A stretch of 64,000 nt of DNA from Micavibrio_C sp046294845 (GTDB lineage: Bacteria; Pseudomonadota; Alphaproteobacteria; Micavibrionales; Micavibrionaceae), in the NCBI GenBank assembly GCA_046294845.1, contig JBKBNU010000001.1:868001-932000 (forward strand). Direction: 5' to 3'. The notes under the pieces were generated by a model. The model made no database searches. It was not told the DNA's origin and worked only from the letters and a program-made list of their open reading frames with translations. Positions 1 through 7,689 of the stretch are shown piece by piece. Each line of letters begins with the position of its first letter. The stretch's first letter is position 1. The translations under genes were made by a program, and so were the position numbers.

Positions 1-231
1 TTGATGCAAGTCAAAGTCTTGATTGATTTGCTAGTCCACGCTGGCAGTGCTTACTACGAAGGATGTCCGCTACCCGCTTGCCTGTCTACTGGCAAGGATA
101 CGGGTGATTGCCGCTCTGTCAAGGATTTGCTGGTGGTCAAGAAGGCATGCTGCATGGATTTACCCGCTGCGTATAAGATGAGTATGTCTAACATCAACAC
201 ACTGCAAGATTGGAAGGTTCTGGTATCATGA
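1..231 (+). CDS. partial or short cysteine-rich hypothetical ORF
   Basis: Open frame from the left edge that ends in a TGA overlapping the ATG of the next gene (ATGA at 228-231), a layout typical of translationally coupled genes. The 76 readable residues contain five cysteines and no domain I recognise. The true start may lie left of the window, so this could be the C-terminus of a longer protein. It rests only on the open frame and the stop/start overlap. Confidence 0.3.
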   Translation: MMQVKVLIDLLVHAGSAYYEGCPLPACLSTGKDTGDCRSVKDLLVVKKACCMDLPAAYKMSMSNINTLQDWKVLVS

Positions 232-548
232 ATTTGCGCATTTCTGAAGAGGGTTTTCGTTTTCGTGTTACATCTGAGGATTTAAGCACACTCTTGCATG
301 GCCGCGAGATTGATCAGAGTGTTTGTCTGGGTGCACATTGTTTTGCCTATCGCATTACGCCGGTCACATTCGAAAAGGATATGAAACTGGAAATGGCGAT
401 TGCCGGATTCTGTTTGTACGTGCCGCAAACGATACTGGAAGAATTGCGTGATCTGGGTCGTTCGAAAAAAGGGCTATCGGTAATGCAGGGGGATGTGAAT
501 ATTGCCTTTCAGCTGGATATCAAGACACAGACGCGTAAGTCTGCCTGA
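228..548 (+). CDS. DUF7009-like small protein
   Basis: Protein of 106 residues beginning MNLRISEEGFRFRV, a beginning typical of the short DUF7009 family (MNLRI...RFR...); function unknown. I chose ATG 228 rather than TTG 210 because a GGAAGG-like ribosome site lies about 10 bases upstream and the ATG overlaps the previous stop. No signal peptide or membrane segment is visible. It converges on a MoeB/ThiF-type gene, which suggests but does not prove a link to molybdopterin or sulfur-carrier metabolism. Confidence 0.6.
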   Translation: MNLRISEEGFRFRVTSEDLSTLLHGREIDQSVCLGAHCFAYRITPVTFEKDMKLEMAIAGFCLYVPQTILEELRDLGRSKKGLSVMQGDVNIAFQLDIKTQTRKSA

Positions 549-560
549 TTGCGTTTTATG

Positions 561-1643
561 TCATTGTTGGGCGGTCGGCCATGAATTATAACCTCCTTTA
601 AGACTGTAAATATCGCTAAATCCTGCTTGAAGTAAAATTTCTGCGGCTTTGCGACTACGTAGACCGCGTTGGCAATAAAGTACGCAGGTACTTTTTCTGT
701 GCGGGCTGAAAATTTCAGGATTTTCACTTAAGGCCGACAATGGCAGGTGATATGCTCCAGGGATATGCCCCTGATCCCATTCGTCCTGTTCACGAACATC
801 AACCATAAGGTAGTTTGTCATTGTCGACAGATCGTGGGTGTCAATTTCATGAACAATCGCGGCAAAGCAAACCGGAGAGGCATATTGAGGTACAATCTCT
901 GATACGGGGCGTGAACAAACAGTGCAAGCGCCATTTTTTTGCAAGGTCAGATGGCGGCATTCCATGGTTTTTGAGTCAATCGTACAAAGAACTCCGTAGA
1001 GGGGTCTAAAGCTTTTGTGGGCGACAATCAGTTTGATAGCCTCCATCGCTTGCATGGTACCGATCATACCGGCAAGGGCACCAATCACACCCGCATCGGC
1101 ACAGTTCATGATTGCGGCTCGCGGCGCTTGCGGCTGCAAGCAGCGGTAACAGGGGCCATGTTTGGCGTCAAAGACAGTCACTTGCCCATCAAAACCCTGA
1201 ATCGCTCCATAAACCGCGGGTTTTCCGAGTTTAACAGCGACATCATTGATCAGGAATTTTGCTGAAAAATTATCTGTGCAATCAATAATCACATCATGGG
1301 CCGCGAACAGTTCCGGCGCATTTTTGTCAGAAAGTTCTTCATTGTAGGGGTTGATGATGATATCTGGATTCAGGGCCTTCAGGTGGCTTTGGGCGGCCAG
1401 CGCCTTGGGGCGTCCTGCATCGTCGGTGCTAAACAGAATTTGCCGTTGCAGGTTGCTGATGTCAACGCAGTCATGATCGATAATGCCGATAAGGCCCACA
1501 CCAACGGCTGCCAAATATTGTAAAACCGGACAACCTAGTCCGCCAGCACCTACAACCAGAACCTTGGCAGCGGCTAGGCGTTTTTGTCCGTCCTCGCCAA
1601 TTTCTGGCAGGATGATCTGGCGACTATAACGATGGTTATCCAT
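561..1643 (-). CDS. MoeB/ThiF-type adenylyltransferase with C-terminal rhodanese domain
   Basis: 360-residue E1-like enzyme of the MoeB/ThiF/Uba4 group. Such proteins adenylate the C-terminus of a ubiquitin-like sulfur carrier (MoaD or ThiS) and, through the rhodanese domain, can pass sulfur to it. Visible features: nucleotide-binding GAGGLG at residues 32-37, two zinc-binding CxxC pairs (C165/C168 and C240/C243), the conserved Cys in NCADAGVIG (C181), and a rhodanese domain from about 275 with active-site loop CQRGLRS (C324). The start at 1643 is supported by an AGGAG site six bases upstream; the in-frame ATG at 1679 has no such site. Which carrier it serves (Moco or thiamine) cannot be told here. 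Confidence 0.9.
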   Translation of the reverse strand: MDNHRYSRQIILPEIGEDGQKRLAAAKVLVVGAGGLGCPVLQYLAAVGVGLIGIIDHDCVDISNLQRQILFSTDDAGRPKALAAQSHLKALNPDIIINPYNEELSDKNAPELFAAHDVIIDCTDNFSAKFLINDVAVKLGKPAVYGAIQGFDGQVTVFDAKHGPCYRCLQPQAPRAAIMNCADAGVIGALAGMIGTMQAMEAIKLIVAHKSFRPLYGVLCTIDSKTMECRHLTLQKNGACTVCSRPVSEIVPQYASPVCFAAIVHEIDTHDLSTMTNYLMVDVREQDEWDQGHIPGAYHLPLSALSENPEIFSPHRKSTCVLYCQRGLRSRKAAEILLQAGFSDIYSLKGGYNSWPTAQQ

Positions 1644-1736
1644 TTTTTCTCCTGTTAAATGATAACAAAGAGGGTGCATATCCTCAAGGTTTGCACCAAC
1701 CTATCAGAGCTATATGAAAGACAGATAGGATAAAAT

Positions 1737-1750
1737 TTGACTCAAATCAA
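1737..1750. promoter_or_regulatory. possible FNR/Anr-type box
   Basis: TTGACTCAAATCAA matches the FNR consensus TTGAT-N4-ATCAA with one mismatch and lies about 95 bases upstream of the MoeB/ThiF start. FNR-type control would suit molybdopterin-linked metabolism, but this rests on one short match. The rest of the 1644-1871 gap holds no convincing gene; a 27-codon minus-strand frame near 1753-1836 is unsupported. Confidence 0.3.
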
Positions 1751-1871
1751 TCCGGTTTTGGCCAGCCACCAGCAGGCGCTGTTGCAGGGTCGTTAGCCAT
1801 GGCCGGAAATGTCACAAATGTCTTTATCATTGTCAGCTGCAGGTTCTTGATTGATTCTCTCTGTTGGTTAG

Positions 1872-2429
1872 TTAGTGAGGGTGATTGCCATGATGGTGGT
1901 TGCTATGGCCCTCTAAATGGCTATTAGAGGGTTGTTCCTTAGGTAGTTCGGTTTCATGAGAGTGAACGATCAGGGCATGGTCGCGCATATCAGGTGTTGA
2001 TTGAACGCCCAGCCCATGCCGAAACACAATCTCACCGCCTTTGTATCCCGTAATTGCCAGCAATCCGGCACCCAGTAACATTGCCGCGACAAAAAGAGGG
2101 TGAACAATTCTAGCTCCCCGCTGCTTGAAAAATGCCCATAGAGCAAGAGCGATAAATACAGATGCGGTCAGTAATGCCCAGTTTCTATGGTTCGTCATGG
2201 CAATATGGGAGGGGGTATCATGGATGACTGTGTTGTAAGCATAGAAACCTGCCAAGACAGTGGCTGCCGTGATGCTGGCCCCCATCCATAAGTTCCACCG
2301 GGCCACGGTCAGGAGGGTTGCATTCCTTAGTATGGCTCCCGTGAGATACAAGAGGGCAGACACACTCAGCAGGCCGATTGTGAAGTGAACGAAAATCGGA
2401 TGCCAGTTTGGTATAATCTCGATCAGCAT
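1872..2429 (-). CDS. DUF2231-family membrane protein with His-rich tail
   Basis: 185 residues with about four hydrophobic segments and the DUF2231 signature near the N-terminus (HPIFVHFTIGLL). Its tail is rich in histidine (HSNHHHGNHPH), suggesting metal binding. An AAGGAG ribosome site seven bases upstream lies inside the last codons of cusA, so it is translated as the last gene of the copper/silver efflux operon. The family has no established biochemical function; a role in metal homeostasis is inferred from the neighbours and the histidine tail. Confidence 0.8.
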   Translation of the reverse strand: MLIEIIPNWHPIFVHFTIGLLSVSALLYLTGAILRNATLLTVARWNLWMGASITAATVLAGFYAYNTVIHDTPSHIAMTNHRNWALLTASVFIALALWAFFKQRGARIVHPLFVAAMLLGAGLLAITGYKGGEIVFRHGLGVQSTPDMRDHALIVHSHETELPKEQPSNSHLEGHSNHHHGNHPH

Positions 2430-2431
2430 AT

Positions 2432-5400
2432 CTAACTCCTTCCTTCAACAGGCGATTTGAAGGATTTTCCTAAGTACAACGCATAAAGGACGGGGATTAA
2501 TATAAGCGTCAGGATGGTTGTGCTGACCATGCCACCTACCATCGGCAACGCGATACGCCGCATCACATCCGATCCTGGCCCCTCAGTCAGGAAAATCGGG
2601 ATCAGCCCAAAAATTATGACCGAGACAGTCATAAGTTTAGGTCGTACCCGTTGTACAGCGCCGTGTTTGATATTATCGATCAGGCCTTCATAGTTGGCAG
2701 GCGGATAATCGCGCATCTGGTGATCGATATAGATCAGCATGACGATAGCGGTTTCCACGGCAATCCCGGCCAGTGCGATAAAGCCGACAGCCACGGCGAC
2801 GGACATATTATATCCGGCAATCCATACGCACCAGAATCCTCCGATAACGCCGAACGGTACTGCCAGCATAATGAGTAGCGTCCGGTCCCATCTGCCAAAA
2901 TGCAGATAAAGCAAGGTCAGGATAATCAGCAGCGTTGCCGGGATGGCGATGGACAAACGTGTCTTGGCTGCTTGCATCTGCTCAAATTGACCCGACAGCT
3001 TCAGGCTGTAGCCTGAAGGCAGATCAAGAGCTTTTAATTTGCTCTGTAGATCGTTGATATAGGAACCGATATCCCGGCCTTCGATATCCACAAACACCCA
3101 GCCATTAAGCCGGGCATCCTCCGAAACAATCATGCCTGGGCCTTCTGCAATTTTTATTTCCGCTAGATTGGCGAGCGGTATTTGAGCGCCCGATGGTGAA
3201 GGAATCAGAATGTCATCCATATCCTTAATGTGTTCGCGGAACGATCTATCGTAACGTAGCATGATAGGGTAGCGTTCGCGGCCTTCCACGGTTTCGTCCA
3301 GCATCATGCCGCCTAGAGCAGTCTGGATCACCATCTGCACATCCTCCAAAGCAATGCCGTAACGTGAGATCCTGTCGCGGTCGGGAGCAATCTCAATGTA
3401 TTTCCCGCCTTGTACCCGATCCGCTACGGCGCTGCGGGTTCCCGTCACGGTGCGGGCAATTTTCTCGACATGTTTGGCCAGTTTGTCTATTTCTTTCAAA
3501 TCCGGCCCGGCGATCTTGATGCCCACAGGTGTGCGGATGCCGGTCGTCAGCATGTCGATACGGATTTTGATCGGATAGCCCCAAACATTGCGCATACCCG
3601 GAAGCCGGGCCACCTTGTCCAGTTCGGCAATCAGCTTTTCCGGTGTCATGCCGGGGCGCCACTGGTTGCGGGGTTTAAGCTCTACCCATGTCTCGATCAT
3701 GTTGAGCGGAGCCGGATCGGTGGCCGAATTTGAACGACCTGCTTTACCGAAAGCCAATTCAACTTCGGGAATTGTCATGATCTGCCGGTTTGTTACCTGC
3801 AAAATCTCCCGCATCTTGGCGGGTGTCGCAGAGGGCAGGGTCATCGGCATATAAAGCAACCCGCCTTCGTAAAGCGGTGGCATGAACTCCGATCCCATGC
3901 GGCTGATGGGGATGGCCGTACTGAACAGTGCAATCAGGGCCAGAAGCACTGTTATTCTTTTGAATTTCAGAGCCGTATTCAGGACGGGTCTGTAAAGGCT
4001 GATAAAGAAGCGGTTGATGATATTTTCATCCTCGCGCTTTATTTTTCCCCGCACCAGCCAGAGCATCAGAACAGGGACAAGCGTTATGGACAGCAATGCA
4101 GCCCCGGCCATCGCATAGGTCTTGGTATAGGCAAGGGGCGCGAACAGGCGGTGCGACTGGCCGGTCAGGGCGAAGACAGGCAGGAAGGAAACCGTGATAA
4201 TCAACAGGGAAAAAAATAATCCCGGCCCGACTTCCTTGGCTGCGGTCAGGAGGGCTTCCCGCCGTTCTTGCTTTCCCGCATTGGCTGGAAGTCCCGACAA
4301 TTTTCGGTGTGCGTTTTCCACCATGACGATAGAGGCGTCCACCATTGCGCCGATGGCGATCGCAATGCCGCCCAGCGACATAATATTGGCCGTAATCCCC
4401 TGTGCATTCATAACGATAAAGGCGGCAAGGATACCCAGAGGCAGGGTGATGATGGCAACAAAGGCGCTGCGGACATGCAGCAGGAAGATAAACGTGACCA
4501 GCGCTACCATCAGGCTTTCTTCCAGCAGCTTGTGTTCAAGGTATTTGATAGAGCCTTCGATCAGTTTGCTGCGATCATAAATAGTTACGATTTCTACGCC
4601 TTCCGGCAGGCCTTTTTTGATGAAATCAATCCGTTCCTTGACTTGTTCGATGACCTTATGAGCGTTCGCGCCGGGACGCATGACGATGATGCCGCCTACG
4701 GCTTCGCCTTCGCCGTTGAGTTCCGTAATGCCGCGCCGGATTGCCGGTCCTTCAACCACGCGGGCGACATCGGCAATCGTGACCGGCGTACCGTCATCGC
4801 TGACTTTCAGAACAACTTTCTCAAGATCAGAAGGATTTTGTACATAGCCAAACGAGCGAATCATATATTCCGTTTCCGCCATTTCCAGCGTCCGACCGCC
4901 GGTTTCCTGATTGGCGGAGCGTACCGCCGCAATCGCACTACTCAACGGAATGTCATAGGCATGAAGTTTATGGGGCTTCACCAACACTTGATATTCCTTG
5001 ACGAACCCGCCAACGGATGCCACCTCTGCTACGCCATCCACTGTGGCAAGGTCAAAGCGCAAGAACCAGTCCTGTAGAGACCGTAATTCCTGCAGGTCAT
5101 GTTTGCCTGTTCGGTCGATCAACGCGTACTGGAACACCCAGCCGACACCCGTCGCATCCGGTCCTAGTTGCGGCCTAACTCCTTCCGGTAACTGCCCTGT
5201 GACTTGCGAAAGAGCTTCCAGTGCGCGGCTGCGCGCCCAGTACATATCCACACCGTCTTCAAAAACGATATAAATGAAACTGTCGCCAAACATGGAGAAG
5301 CCGCGTACGGCCTTTGTCCGGGGGAGACTTAACATGCGTGTAGCCAGTGGGAAAGTCACTTGATCTTCGATGACCTGCGGCGCTTGCCCCGGCCAGTCGG

Positions 5401-5593
5401 TGCGGATAATCACCTGCGTATCTGAAAGATCGGGGATGGCGTCCAATGGTGTTTGCCGGATGGCCATAATACCTGCCGTCAGCAATACCAATGCACCAAG
5501 AATCACAAAGAAAGTGTTTTTTGCCGACCAGTCGATGATCTTGGCAACAAACGATTTAGCAGGATCGTGAAGATGGTCAGTGTTTGTGTCCAT
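2432..5593 (-). CDS. cusA: Cu(I)/Ag(I) efflux RND pump CusA
   Basis: 1053-residue inner-membrane proton/metal antiporter of the heavy-metal RND family. The three methionines that carry Cu(I)/Ag(I) in Escherichia coli CusA are all present in matching contexts and spacing: M582 (LLYMP), M632 (LNMIET) and M681 (RIDMLTTGI). The proton-relay Asp is in GAMVDA (D419). This favours monovalent copper/silver over the divalent-metal CzcA type. Start ATG 5593 has an AGGGAG site eight bases upstream and lies inside the end of cusB (17-base overlap); the longer frame to 5671 lacks support. No CusC/TolC-like outer-membrane gene is adjacent, so the pump probably uses one encoded elsewhere. Confidence 0.95.
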   Translation of the reverse strand: MDTNTDHLHDPAKSFVAKIIDWSAKNTFFVILGALVLLTAGIMAIRQTPLDAIPDLSDTQVIIRTDWPGQAPQVIEDQVTFPLATRMLSLPRTKAVRGFSMFGDSFIYIVFEDGVDMYWARSRALEALSQVTGQLPEGVRPQLGPDATGVGWVFQYALIDRTGKHDLQELRSLQDWFLRFDLATVDGVAEVASVGGFVKEYQVLVKPHKLHAYDIPLSSAIAAVRSANQETGGRTLEMAETEYMIRSFGYVQNPSDLEKVVLKVSDDGTPVTIADVARVVEGPAIRRGITELNGEGEAVGGIIVMRPGANAHKVIEQVKERIDFIKKGLPEGVEIVTIYDRSKLIEGSIKYLEHKLLEESLMVALVTFIFLLHVRSAFVAIITLPLGILAAFIVMNAQGITANIMSLGGIAIAIGAMVDASIVMVENAHRKLSGLPANAGKQERREALLTAAKEVGPGLFFSLLIITVSFLPVFALTGQSHRLFAPLAYTKTYAMAGAALLSITLVPVLMLWLVRGKIKREDENIINRFFISLYRPVLNTALKFKRITVLLALIALFSTAIPISRMGSEFMPPLYEGGLLYMPMTLPSATPAKMREILQVTNRQIMTIPEVELAFGKAGRSNSATDPAPLNMIETWVELKPRNQWRPGMTPEKLIAELDKVARLPGMRNVWGYPIKIRIDMLTTGIRTPVGIKIAGPDLKEIDKLAKHVEKIARTVTGTRSAVADRVQGGKYIEIAPDRDRISRYGIALEDVQMVIQTALGGMMLDETVEGRERYPIMLRYDRSFREHIKDMDDILIPSPSGAQIPLANLAEIKIAEGPGMIVSEDARLNGWVFVDIEGRDIGSYINDLQSKLKALDLPSGYSLKLSGQFEQMQAAKTRLSIAIPATLLIILTLLYLHFGRWDRTLLIMLAVPFGVIGGFWCVWIAGYNMSVAVAVGFIALAGIAVETAIVMLIYIDHQMRDYPPANYEGLIDNIKHGAVQRVRPKLMTVSVIIFGLIPIFLTEGPGSDVMRRIALPMVGGMVSTTILTLILIPVLYALYLGKSFKSPVEGRS

Positions 5594-6980
5594 TGTCCAT
5601 CTCCCTATTCTGGTTGTTTTCCGTTTGTCCGGTATCAGGCATATTTGTATCTGACATTGCCTTCGTACCACCGCTCAGTGCGCTTTCGGCATCGATCATG
5701 AATTGACCGGACGTGACGATTTCCTCTCCTTCTTTCAGGCTGGAGATGATCTCGGTCAACCCGTACGAGGTGATGCCTGTCTCCACCTTAGTAGGCCGGA
5801 AATATCCATCGCCCAAAGCCACGATGACATGCCCACCATCTTTGCCGTATAGAATGGCCTCCGTAGGGACGGCAAGACGCTGTTCGCTACCCGCCTCGAA
5901 TGCGATATTGACCAGCGCATCGGCTTTCAGCTTTCCGCCCGGATTGTCTAGAACCAGACGGACAATGCCTTTACGGCTTTGTACATCTGTTATGGGATAG
6001 ATGAAATCAGTGATGGTCTTGAATGTCTCGCCAGTTTCATCAATCGTGATCGTTGCAGGAGTTCCCACAGAAAGAAACTGCAAATCTTTTAAGGGGACGT
6101 GCGACTCGATCCATACTTTTGAGTAATCCTGCAAGGCAAGAACCATGTCGCCTTCCGCCACGTATGCTCCTTTGCGTATATTCAGCATCGAAACGGTGCC
6201 ATCGGCAGGTGCATAGAATGGCGTTGCTTCCAGAAATTTCCCTTTTTCCTTCAATACCGCGATGGATTTTTCGTCCATGCCATACAAGTGCAGACGTTGC
6301 TCCGCATTACCGACACGGTTGCTGATAAGGAAGTCCGACTGCGCCGTCATCAGGTCGGGGCTGTAGAAAGTGAACAGGAGATCGCCTTTTTTCACCGTGT
6401 CACCTGCGGCGCTGGTTTGAAGATCAACAATCCAGCCAGCTGTGCGGACGGCAATCGCGTATTCCTGTCGGGTGCTTGGTGTGACATAGCCAAAGGCATG
6501 TATGGCCTTGCCAAATTCATGTAGTTTTACTGCCGCCGTTTTTACGCCCAGTGCCTGCCGATAGATTGGATCGATCCTGACCGCGCCTTCTTGCGCCTCA
6601 CTATCTTCATAGACAGGCAGCAGATCCATGTCCATGTATGGGGATTTTCCCGGTTTGTTGAACTTCTGCCCCGGCACCATGGGATCGTACCAATAGAGGA
6701 TTTTGCGTTCTCCTGTCTTCTCCGGGCTCGATTGTTCGTTCACAGGTACTAAATCCATGCCACAAATCGGGCACTTGCCACCTTTTTCGCCATGGATATG
6801 CGGGTGCATGGGGCAAAAATAGGCGGGTTTCTTCGGATCATTTTGCTTTATGTTCTTGCCAGAAGTGGCGGCCTCCGGCATTGACATTCCCGGCATGTTT
6901 CCGGCAGGGGCGGAATTATCCGCCGCCGTTGTTGCTAGCGGGAAGGCAAAAAGAATCGCAATGAAAATTATAAAACGCAT
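5577..6980 (-). CDS. cusB: efflux periplasmic adaptor subunit CusB with heavy-metal-binding domain
   Basis: 467-residue membrane-fusion protein that links CusA to an outer-membrane channel and delivers metal. It begins with a signal peptide (MRFIIFIAILFAFPLATTAA) and a Met-rich stretch. A heavy-metal-binding domain follows at about 54-80 (YFCPMHP with C56, C70 and C73 in CPICGMDLVP), then the second CusB-typical metal segment (YWYDPM ... KSPYMDMDLLPVY, about 95-125). The usual hairpin/lipoyl/beta-barrel regions follow. Co-transcribed with cusA, which starts inside it. Confidence 0.93.
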   Translation of the reverse strand: MRFIIFIAILFAFPLATTAADNSAPAGNMPGMSMPEAATSGKNIKQNDPKKPAYFCPMHPHIHGEKGGKCPICGMDLVPVNEQSSPEKTGERKILYWYDPMVPGQKFNKPGKSPYMDMDLLPVYEDSEAQEGAVRIDPIYRQALGVKTAAVKLHEFGKAIHAFGYVTPSTRQEYAIAVRTAGWIVDLQTSAAGDTVKKGDLLFTFYSPDLMTAQSDFLISNRVGNAEQRLHLYGMDEKSIAVLKEKGKFLEATPFYAPADGTVSMLNIRKGAYVAEGDMVLALQDYSKVWIESHVPLKDLQFLSVGTPATITIDETGETFKTITDFIYPITDVQSRKGIVRLVLDNPGGKLKADALVNIAFEAGSEQRLAVPTEAILYGKDGGHVIVALGDGYFRPTKVETGITSYGLTEIISSLKEGEEIVTSGQFMIDAESALSGGTKAMSDTNMPDTGQTENNQNREMDNGHKH

Positions 6981-7034
6981 GATAAGCCTCTTTTTCAGCT
7001 TGGTTCAAAAACCTGTAAGCAGAAAAAGGCAGGC

Positions 7035-7436
7035 TTATTCGCGGAAGCGCTGCGTTGTCAGGAGGATAGAGGGTAAGGCTTGTGAAAGATCGGGCCATTC
7101 AGGCGGCGGTCCGCGAATGGCTTGAAAATTGGCAGGGGTGAATATATAGGCAGGAACAATATTGGCCCACGCTATAAAGAAATCATTGCTGTCCAAATTC
7201 GGTTGCTCAAGAACGACATGGTTAGCGTTAAACAGGTCAGTTTTTGAGCAATCCTTAAAAAACATATGGCCGCTGTCAGGCGGCTGTTTTTGAGCGGTGA
7301 CCCCGATTCCGTGACAGTCCTCCATGCTTTGCATGGTTTGCGCTGCCTGTGCCTTATCCGTACCCATAAAGGGCCCACACGCCAAACCCGGCGTGAGCAT
7401 GATAAGTATGAGCAGATGGACCAAAAATTTCTTCAT
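7035..7436 (-). CDS. small secreted protein of the copper efflux operon
   Basis: 133 residues. The ATG at 7436 gives a clear signal peptide (MKKFLVHLLILIMLTPGLAC) and is preferred to the longer frame from 7538, which would bury it. The mature part has several Cys and Met/His residues (MEDCHG, FKDCSK) and a Pro-rich C-terminus (IRGPPPEWP) ending LLTTQRFRE, a tail often seen in small secreted proteins encoded beside bacterial copper-resistance pumps. It is the first gene before cusB. A periplasmic copper-binding or sensing role is inferred from context; no catalytic motif is visible. Confidence 0.7.
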   Translation of the reverse strand: MKKFLVHLLILIMLTPGLACGPFMGTDKAQAAQTMQSMEDCHGIGVTAQKQPPDSGHMFFKDCSKTDLFNANHVVLEQPNLDSNDFFIAWANIVPAYIFTPANFQAIRGPPPEWPDLSQALPSILLTTQRFRE

Positions 7437-7579
7437 ACGATTGATATTATACCATCCGCTTAAATAAACTATAAATTTAAGAATTATAATTCCTGAATGG
7501 AGATAGTGTCTAGAGATATGGAATTCTGGCGAATTCAAATCCTGTTTAAGCCTGTTCTGCTCCCTATAAATGAGTCCAT

Positions 7580-7689
7580 ATCTGGAGTGAATCTGGATAA
7601 ATTATGGGTAACATTGAGGAGGTATATAAATGGCACGGAAGCGCTATACAGCGGAGCAGATTATCGGATTTCTGCGGCAGGCTCAGTGA
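7580..7689 (+). mobile_element. IS3-family insertion sequence remnant (start of orfA)
   Basis: A perfect GAGGAGG ribosome site (7616-7622) precedes ATG 7630 and an open frame reading MARKRYTAEQIIGFLRQAQ, then a stop at 7687. This is the N-terminus of the IS3-family (IS407-like group) OrfA helix-turn-helix transposase. Everything after the first 19 codons is missing; the sequence switches at about 7686-7690 into the 3' end of the large minus-strand gene. The left boundary is approximate, as I cannot see a confident terminal inverted repeat. Confidence 0.7.

Noticed and set aside
1753..1836. 27-codon minus-strand frame before the DUF2231 gene stop region
   Set aside because: No ribosome site, no recognised family, and too short to distinguish from chance.
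4268..5077. 269-residue plus-strand open frame
   Set aside because: It lies entirely inside cusA, has no family features and no ribosome site; an antisense shadow.
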